From Victivallaceae bacterium (lineage in GTDB: Bacteria > Verrucomicrobiota > Lentisphaeria > Victivallales > Victivallaceae), in assembly GCA_028698975.1 (NCBI GenBank), contig JAQVVK010000123.1:1-6146 (forward strand): a stretch of 6,146 nt of DNA. Direction: 5' to 3'. Of the stretch, positions 1 through 3,917 are shown piece after piece. The stretch's first letter is position 1. The number at the start of each line of letters is the position of its first letter. Position numbers and translations under genes: made by a program. A model generated the notes under the pieces. It was not told the origin of the DNA and did no database searches. It worked only from the letters and a program-made list of their open reading frames with translations.

Positions 1-750
1 GGCTCCGACCGTCTGCGAAACATAGTCGGGCTGGCGCAGCCGCCCCTCGATTTTAAGTGAATCGACGCCCATCTTGCACAATTCGGGCAGGGCGTTGACG
101 CCGCAGAGATCCTGAGTGGAAAAGAAGAAACCGTTGCCATCACGCGAAAAATAACGGCGGCGGCATGGTTGTTTGCATTTGCCGCGATTGCCGCTGTAAC
201 CGCCGAGGTACGACGAAAACAGACATTCGCCGGAGAGCGAGGCGCACAAAGCCCCGTGTACAAATACTTCCAACTCCAAATCGGTGGATTTTCGCACGGC
301 GCGGAGTTCGTCGAGCGTCATCTGACGCTCCAGCACCACCCGTTTGACGCCGAGCTTCTTGGCCAGCGCAAGACCGGCCGAATTATGAAAACCCATCTGG
401 GTTGACGCATGCAGTTCGAGCGTCGGAAAATATTCTCTGGCAATGCGCAACACCCCGAGATCCTGCACCAGCAGCGCGTCGGGCGCGATTTCCTGCAAGA
501 CGGCCAAAGTTTCGGTAACTTCGGCCAATTCGGTTTCTTTGATCAGCGTGTTGAGCGTGACGTAAACCTTGCGTCCGGCGCGGTGGGCAAAGTCGACCAC
601 CCGCGCCATTGAGTCGGCGGTGAAATTCTCGCCGCGCTCACGGGCGTTGAACTTGGCCAATCCGGCATAAACGGCGTCTGCGCCGGCCTCAAAAGCGGCG
701 AGCGCGCAAGCCGGACTTCCGGCCGGGGCGAGCAGTTCCGGTTTTTTCAT
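1..750 (-). CDS. Peptidase U32 family protein (RlhA/TrhP-like RNA hydroxylation family), N-terminal 250 residues, cut by window edge
   Basis: Conceptual translation from the ATG at 750 stays open to the window edge, giving 250 residues; family members are usually 400 residues or more, so the C-terminus is outside the window. The start MKKPELLAPAGSP is the typical U32 opening (first beta strand of the barrel). Residues 161-179 nearly match the U32 signature E-x-F-x2-G-[SA]-[LIVM]-C-x4-G-x-C-x-[LIVM]-S, with Glu161, Phe163, Gly166, Cys169, Gly174, Cys176 and Ser179 present and only Phe178 deviating. GNRGKCKQPCR (187-197) and SLKIEGR (231-237) are also family hallmarks. Known members bind an Fe-S cluster through conserved cysteines; Cys169, Cys176 and Cys192 are the visible candidates, and the fourth is not assigned. 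Characterised relatives hydroxylate tRNA U34 (TrhP) or 23S rRNA C2501 (RlhA), or act in O2-independent ubiquinone synthesis (UbiU/UbiV); some were first described as collagenases. The neighbouring queC favours an RNA-modifying role, but the subfamily cannot be fixed from this fragment. Confidence 0.9.
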   Translation of the reverse strand, partial: MKKPELLAPAGSPACALAAFEAGADAVYAGLAKFNARERGENFTADSMARVVDFAHRAGRKVYVTLNTLIKETELAEVTETLAVLQEIAPDALLVQDLGVLRIAREYFPTLELHASTQMGFHNSAGLALAKKLGVKRVVLERQMTLDELRAVRKSTDLELEVFVHGALCASLSGECLFSSYLGGYSGNRGKCKQPCRRRYFSRDGNGFFFSTQDLCGVNALPELCKMGVDSLKIEGRLRQPDYVSQTVGA

Positions 751-755
751 TAGAA

Positions 756-759
756 CCTC
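756..759 (-). promoter_or_regulatory. Shine-Dalgarno of the U32 gene, overlapping the queC stop codon
   Basis: On the minus strand the queC end reads TGAGG, so the GAGG ribosome binding site shares its first two bases with the TGA stop codon. The ATG follows after 5 nt. This fixes the U32 start at 750 and implies translational coupling between the two genes. Confidence 0.7.
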
Positions 760-1435
760 ATTTACTGTAAGTAGTGGGATCGGGCACCCCGGCTTCGACA
801 AATCCGGCGTGACGCAGCATACAGCTGGCACAGCGTCCGCAGGAACGGCCTGCGGCGTCGGGGTTGTAACAGCTGGTGGTCAGCGAATAATCGACGCCAA
901 GCTCAATGCCCCGGCGTATGATTTCGGCTTTGGATAAATTTTGCAGCGGGGCGTTTATATTGTAATGCCAATTTTCGTCCACCGCCCGGGTGCCGAGTCT
1001 TGCGCACTCTTTGAAGGCCTCGATGAACGCGGGGCGGCAGTCGGGATACCCTGAGTAATCCACGCTGTTCACCCCGATGAAGATGTCACGCGCTCCCCAC
1101 GCTTCGGCGCAGGCCGTGGCAAACGACAGAAAGATAAGATTGCGCGCCGGCACATAGGTTATCGGTATGCCGTGCGAATCAGCGGCGTCCGGCACCTTGA
1201 GATTATCGTCGGTCAAGGCGGAGCCGCCCCACAGCCGCAAGTCGATCTTTACGATGTTGTGTTTGGCTGCGCCGAGCGAAGCGGCCACTTTCCCGGCCGC
1301 TTCCAGTTCGCAGCGATGCCGTTGCCCGTAATCAAAGGAGAGCGCACAGCACTCGAACCCGTCCCGGCGGGCGATGGCCAGCACGGTGGCGGAGTCCAAC
1401 CCTCCGCTCAAAAGAATGACCGCTTTTTTGCTCAT
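758..1435 (-). CDS. queC: 7-cyano-7-deazaguanine (preQ0) synthase QueC
   Basis: 225 residues, the usual QueC length. The enzyme converts 7-carboxy-7-deazaguanine to preQ0 using ammonia and ATP, in the cytoplasm, on the route to queuosine at the tRNA wobble position (G34). Residues 10-15, SGGLDS, are the PP-loop ATP-pyrophosphatase motif, followed by FDYGQRH (34-40). VPARNL (95-100) and GVNSVDYSGYPDCRP (121-135) are also typical. The zinc site is visible as Cys189, Cys199, Cys202 and Cys205 (C-x9-C-x2-C-x2-C). The start at 1435 is supported by AGGA at 1444-1447, 8 nt upstream. The gene lies 57 bp after pnp, behind a terminator hairpin, and 7 bp before the U32 gene, with which it is very probably co-transcribed. 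No other queuosine genes (queD, queE, folE) are in the window. Nothing in the protein looks damaged. Confidence 0.96.
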   Translation of the reverse strand: MSKKAVILLSGGLDSATVLAIARRDGFECCALSFDYGQRHRCELEAAGKVAASLGAAKHNIVKIDLRLWGGSALTDDNLKVPDAADSHGIPITYVPARNLIFLSFATACAEAWGARDIFIGVNSVDYSGYPDCRPAFIEAFKECARLGTRAVDENWHYNINAPLQNLSKAEIIRRGIELGVDYSLTTSCYNPDAAGRSCGRCASCMLRHAGFVEAGVPDPTTYSK

Positions 1436-1448
1436 TATGCTTTTCCTG

Positions 1449-1479
1449 AAAAAAAAAGCGGGGCTGATGGCCCCGCTTT
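1449..1479 (-). terminator. Intrinsic terminator after pnp, directly ahead of queC
   Basis: On the minus strand, AAAGCGGGGC (1479-1470) pairs perfectly with GCCCCGCTTT (1464-1455) around the 5-nt loop CATCA. The T-run covers 1457-1449 (nine T, three of them in the stem). The polarity fits minus-strand transcripts only, since no T-run follows on the plus strand. It starts 13 nt after the pnp stop codon. The queC Shine-Dalgarno begins 1 nt after the T-run, which leaves no room for a queC promoter downstream of it. Confidence 0.9.
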
Positions 1480-1492
1480 ATGGGAACTTGAG

Positions 1493-3607
1493 TTATTCAC
1501 CCATTTCTTTGAGGGCGGCCTTGCGGCTGAGGCGGATCTTGCCGGTGCCGGGGTCGATGTCAACCACCTTGACGGTGACGAACTGGCCTTCCTCACAGAT
1601 GTCGGTGACCTTGGCCACCCGGTAATCGGCCAGCTCGGAAATGTGGAGCAAGCCTTCCATGCCGGGCAGGATTTCGACGAACGCGCCGAAGTCACGCACG
1701 CTGACCACTTTGCCGCGATAGATCTTGCCGATCTCGGCTTCCGCGGTGCAGGCGTTGACCCGCTCGATGGCAGCGTCGAGATGCTCCTTGTCGGGAGCCA
1801 TGATCTTGACCGAACCGTCGTCGTCGATGTCGATGGATGTACCGGTCTCTTCGGTGATCGAGCGGATGTTTTTGCCGCCGGGGCCGATGAGTGCGCCGAT
1901 CTTCTCCGGATTGATCTTGATGACCGTGAGCCGCGGGGCGCGCGGGCTGATGTCGGCGCGCGGAGCGGCAATGCAGCTCTCGATCACGTCGAGGATCTTC
2001 AGGCGGGCGACGCGGTCGCGCTCCATGCCTTCGCAGAGCAGGTCGATCGGAATACCCGGCAACTTGAGGTCAAGCTGGAAGCCGGTGATACCGTCACGGG
2101 TACCGCAGACCTTGAAGTCCATGTCGCCAAAGTGATCCTCGGCGCCGATGATGTCGGTGAGCAAAAGCCGCTCGCCGTCGTCGCCGGTCACCAGCCCGCA
2201 GGAAATACCGGCCACCGGGGCGGTGATCGGCACACCCGCGTCCATCAACGCGAGGGTCGCGCCGCAAACCGACGCCATCGAGGTCGAGCCGTTGGAGCTC
2301 ATGATCTCGGAGACGCAGCGCACGACGTAGGGGAAATCCTTGGGAATGACCTTGGAAACCGACCGCTCGGCCAAATTGCCGTGGCCGATTTCGCGACGGC
2401 CCGGGCCGGTGATGCGGCCGACTTCGCCGACGCTGTAATTCGGGAAGTTGTAGTGCAGATAGAAGCGTTTGACGCCCATGCCGGTCTCGCTGTTGAGATC
2501 GTCATATTCCTGCGCGTCTTTTTCGTTGCCGAGGGTGGCGATCACCAGAGCCTGGGTTTCGCCGCGGGAGAAGAGCGCGCTGCCGTGAACCACCGGCAAC
2601 ACGCCGACTTCGGCGGAGAGCGGGCGGATCTGGTCGATCGAGCGGCCGTCCGGGCGGAAATGCTTGTGCAGGATCACGTTGCGGGTGGTGGTGCGCACCA
2701 GCGCGTCAAAACCCTGCGCGGTATAGAACCCGAAATCGGTGTCGCTCATCTCTGCGAACTGGGCGCGGATCGCCTTGCGGGCGTCCTCGCGGAGCGCGTC
2801 GAGCGCGATCATGCGGTCTTCCTTGCCCGGAACCGTGCAAGCACCCTCGATGCGTTCGGCGCAGAATTCGGCCAAGGCCTGCTTCATGGCTTCCGGCACC
2901 AGATAGAGTTTGTATTCTTTCTTGGTGCGTCCGGCTTTCTTGGCCAGCTCGATCTGGGCGGCGCACTGCTTTTTGACCGCTTCGTTGGCGGCGAGCATGG
3001 CTTCCTTCATCTGGGCTTCCGACAGGAAGTCGGCTTCACCCTCGATCATGATGACCTGATCCGGGCGGCCGGCGTAGATAAGCTCGAGCTTGCTCGCCTT
3101 CATCTGTTCGGCGGTCGGGTTGATGACGAATTTGTCATCGACAAGTCCGACGCGCACCGCGCCGATCGGCCCGTCAAACGGCAGGTCGGAGAGCATGAGC
3201 GATACCGACGAACCCAGCATGGCCAGCACGTCGGCTTCGTTTTTGCCGTCGGCCGAGAGCAGCAGACTGCTGATCTGGACTTCGTCAAAGAACCCGTCCG
3301 GGAAAAGCGGGCGGATCGGCCGGTCGATCATGCGGCAGGTGAGGATCTCTTTGGTGGAGGGGCGGCCTTCACGCTTGATGTAGCCGCCGGGGAATTTGCC
3401 CGCCGCCGAATACTTTTCGCGGTAATCGACCTGCAACGGGAAAAAGTCGGTGCCTTCACGCGGCGCGCCGAAGCAGGCTGCGGTGAGCACCATGGTGTCG
3501 CCGAGGCGAACCACACATGCCCCGTTGGCGAGATTGGCGACTTTGCCGGTGGAGATTTCCATCGTGCGGTCGCCGTCGAACTGAAAAACAATCTTTTCTT
3601 CAGCCAT
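1493..3607 (-). CDS. pnp: Polyribonucleotide nucleotidyltransferase (PNPase)
   Basis: 704 residues, full length for the family. PNPase is a trimeric 3'-to-5' phosphorolytic exoribonuclease of the RNA-decay machinery that can also add 3' tails. Domains in order: first RNase PH fold (about 1-140), alpha-helical linker domain (about 160-310), catalytic second RNase PH fold (about 315-550), KH domain (about 555-615) and S1 domain (about 625-697). Catalytic features are visible: GPGRREIGHG (401-410) with Arg404/Arg405, SSNGSTSMASVCG (437-449), and Asp485 and Asp491 in LLTDIIGAEDHFGDMDFK. These correspond to the Escherichia coli active-site Asp486/Asp492 with a one-residue offset. The KH motif IGPGGKNI is at 574-581 and the S1 domain contains DFGAFVEILPGMEGLLH (639-655). 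The protein ends soon after S1, with no acidic tail. AAAGGA at 3615-3620 lies 7 nt before the ATG. rpsO, the frequent upstream partner, is absent; pnp instead has its own promoter and a structured leader, and a terminator follows. Confidence 0.98.
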   Translation of the reverse strand: MAEEKIVFQFDGDRTMEISTGKVANLANGACVVRLGDTMVLTAACFGAPREGTDFFPLQVDYREKYSAAGKFPGGYIKREGRPSTKEILTCRMIDRPIRPLFPDGFFDEVQISSLLLSADGKNEADVLAMLGSSVSLMLSDLPFDGPIGAVRVGLVDDKFVINPTAEQMKASKLELIYAGRPDQVIMIEGEADFLSEAQMKEAMLAANEAVKKQCAAQIELAKKAGRTKKEYKLYLVPEAMKQALAEFCAERIEGACTVPGKEDRMIALDALREDARKAIRAQFAEMSDTDFGFYTAQGFDALVRTTTRNVILHKHFRPDGRSIDQIRPLSAEVGVLPVVHGSALFSRGETQALVIATLGNEKDAQEYDDLNSETGMGVKRFYLHYNFPNYSVGEVGRITGPGRREIGHGNLAERSVSKVIPKDFPYVVRCVSEIMSSNGSTSMASVCGATLALMDAGVPITAPVAGISCGLVTGDDGERLLLTDIIGAEDHFGDMDFKVCGTRDGITGFQLDLKLPGIPIDLLCEGMERDRVARLKILDVIESCIAAPRADISPRAPRLTVIKINPEKIGALIGPGGKNIRSITEETGTSIDIDDDGSVKIMAPDKEHLDAAIERVNACTAEAEIGKIYRGKVVSVRDFGAFVEILPGMEGLLHISELADYRVAKVTDICEEGQFVTVKVVDIDPGTGKIRLSRKAALKEMGE

Positions 3608-3639
3608 GAGTTTGTCCTTTCGAGACGTTGATTTGCGAA

Positions 3640-3778
3640 TGTGGTTCTGACCGTCCCCGACAAACCCGCGACGGGTTTGGCCGCCGACCAGCGGAATTCC
3701 GTTATCGCACCTCCGAAACCGTTTCCGGGGAGGCGATAACGACCGAATTCCACAAAATCAGGCCGGGTCGGAACCACA
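3640..3778 (-). promoter_or_regulatory. Structured pnp 5' leader, candidate autoregulatory RNA
   Basis: Read as minus-strand RNA, the leader folds into three parts. P1 pairs TGTGGTTC (3778-3771) with GAACCACA (3647-3640); it can extend through a C-A mismatch to GACC (3769-3766) with GGTC (3652-3649). P2 is a perfect 8-bp hairpin, CAAACCCG (3679-3672) with CGGGTTTG (3668-3661), and a 3-nt loop. P3 is a long arm: GGAATTC (3751-3745) with GAATTCC (3699-3693), GTTATCG (3740-3734) with CGATAAC (3707-3701), CCTCC (3733-3729) with GGAGG (3714-3710), and CCG-GAAA-CGG (3728-3719) as a GNRA-capped tip. The pnp Shine-Dalgarno at 3615-3620 is outside the fold. Pairings are seen directly. The regulatory role is inferred from the known RNase III/PNPase control of the E. 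coli pnp leader. I recognise no named riboswitch. Confidence 0.65.
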
Positions 3779-3789
3779 CAGTTTCTACT

Positions 3790-3818
3790 AATATAACACC
3801 TTGAACTGTAAAAAACAA
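3790..3818 (-). promoter_or_regulatory. pnp promoter, sigma70-like
   Basis: Minus strand: -35 TTGTTT (3818-3813), a 17-bp spacer and -10 TATATT (3795-3790). The predicted start is near 3783, only about 5 nt before the first paired base of the leader structure. The leader would be about 175 nt long. Confidence 0.6.
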
Positions 3819-3857
3819 GCGTTTTGCCGAAAAAAGACCGCTCCGGCCCGCACTGTC

Positions 3858-3885
3858 TTGAAAACTCACTTACAAGCATTATATT
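3858..3885 (+). promoter_or_regulatory. clpC promoter, sigma70-like with a heat-shock-like -35
   Basis: TTGAAA (3858-3863), a 16-bp spacer and TATATT (3880-3885); TATTAA at 3882-3887 with an 18-bp spacer is an alternative -10. The predicted start near 3892 gives a leader of about 26 nt. The -35 with its preceding C reads CTTGAAA, identical to the E. coli sigma32 -35, but no C-rich sigma32 -10 follows. I saw no CIRCE or CtsR operator. Confidence 0.55.
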
Positions 3886-3903
3886 AATCAGGTATGAAGA
3901 GCA

Positions 3904-3910
3904 GAGGAGG
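3904..3910 (+). promoter_or_regulatory. clpC ribosome binding site
   Basis: GAGGAGG, a near-perfect anti-16S match, lies 7 nt before the ATG at 3918. It decides the clpC start over in-frame codons further in. Confidence 0.85.
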
Positions 3911-3917
3911 ATTATAT

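Noticed and set aside
1436..1492. PreQ1 riboswitch ahead of queC
   Set aside because: The only structure is a symmetric G+C hairpin with a T-run. The preQ1-I pattern (short stem-loop followed by an A-rich tail pairing back into the loop) is absent, and the gap is too short for class II.
1435..1971. 178-codon minus-strand frame ending at the queC start
   Set aside because: It overlaps the KH/S1 part of pnp in another frame, and its Ser/Arg/Pro-rich composition is typical of a shadow frame.
1172..3631. 819-codon open frame on the plus strand antisense to queC and all of pnp
   Set aside because: The minus strand encodes unmistakable PNPase and QueC with intact motifs. The antisense frame lacks a recognisable domain and is the usual stop-poor shadow of a G+C-rich gene.
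3640..3778. tRNA or tRNA-like element, suggested by GGTTC segments
   Set aside because: The pairings do not give a cloverleaf with acceptor, D, anticodon and T arms of the right sizes, and no CCA end is placed correctly.
3328..3879. 183-codon minus-strand frame crossing the pnp leader into the pnp 5' end
   Set aside because: Its ATG is upstream of the predicted pnp promoter, and its 3' half overlaps pnp in another frame.
3819..3917. CIRCE or CtsR operator at clpC
   Set aside because: No TTAGCACTC-N9-GAGTGCTAA inverted repeat and no tandem GGTCAAA heptads can be found.
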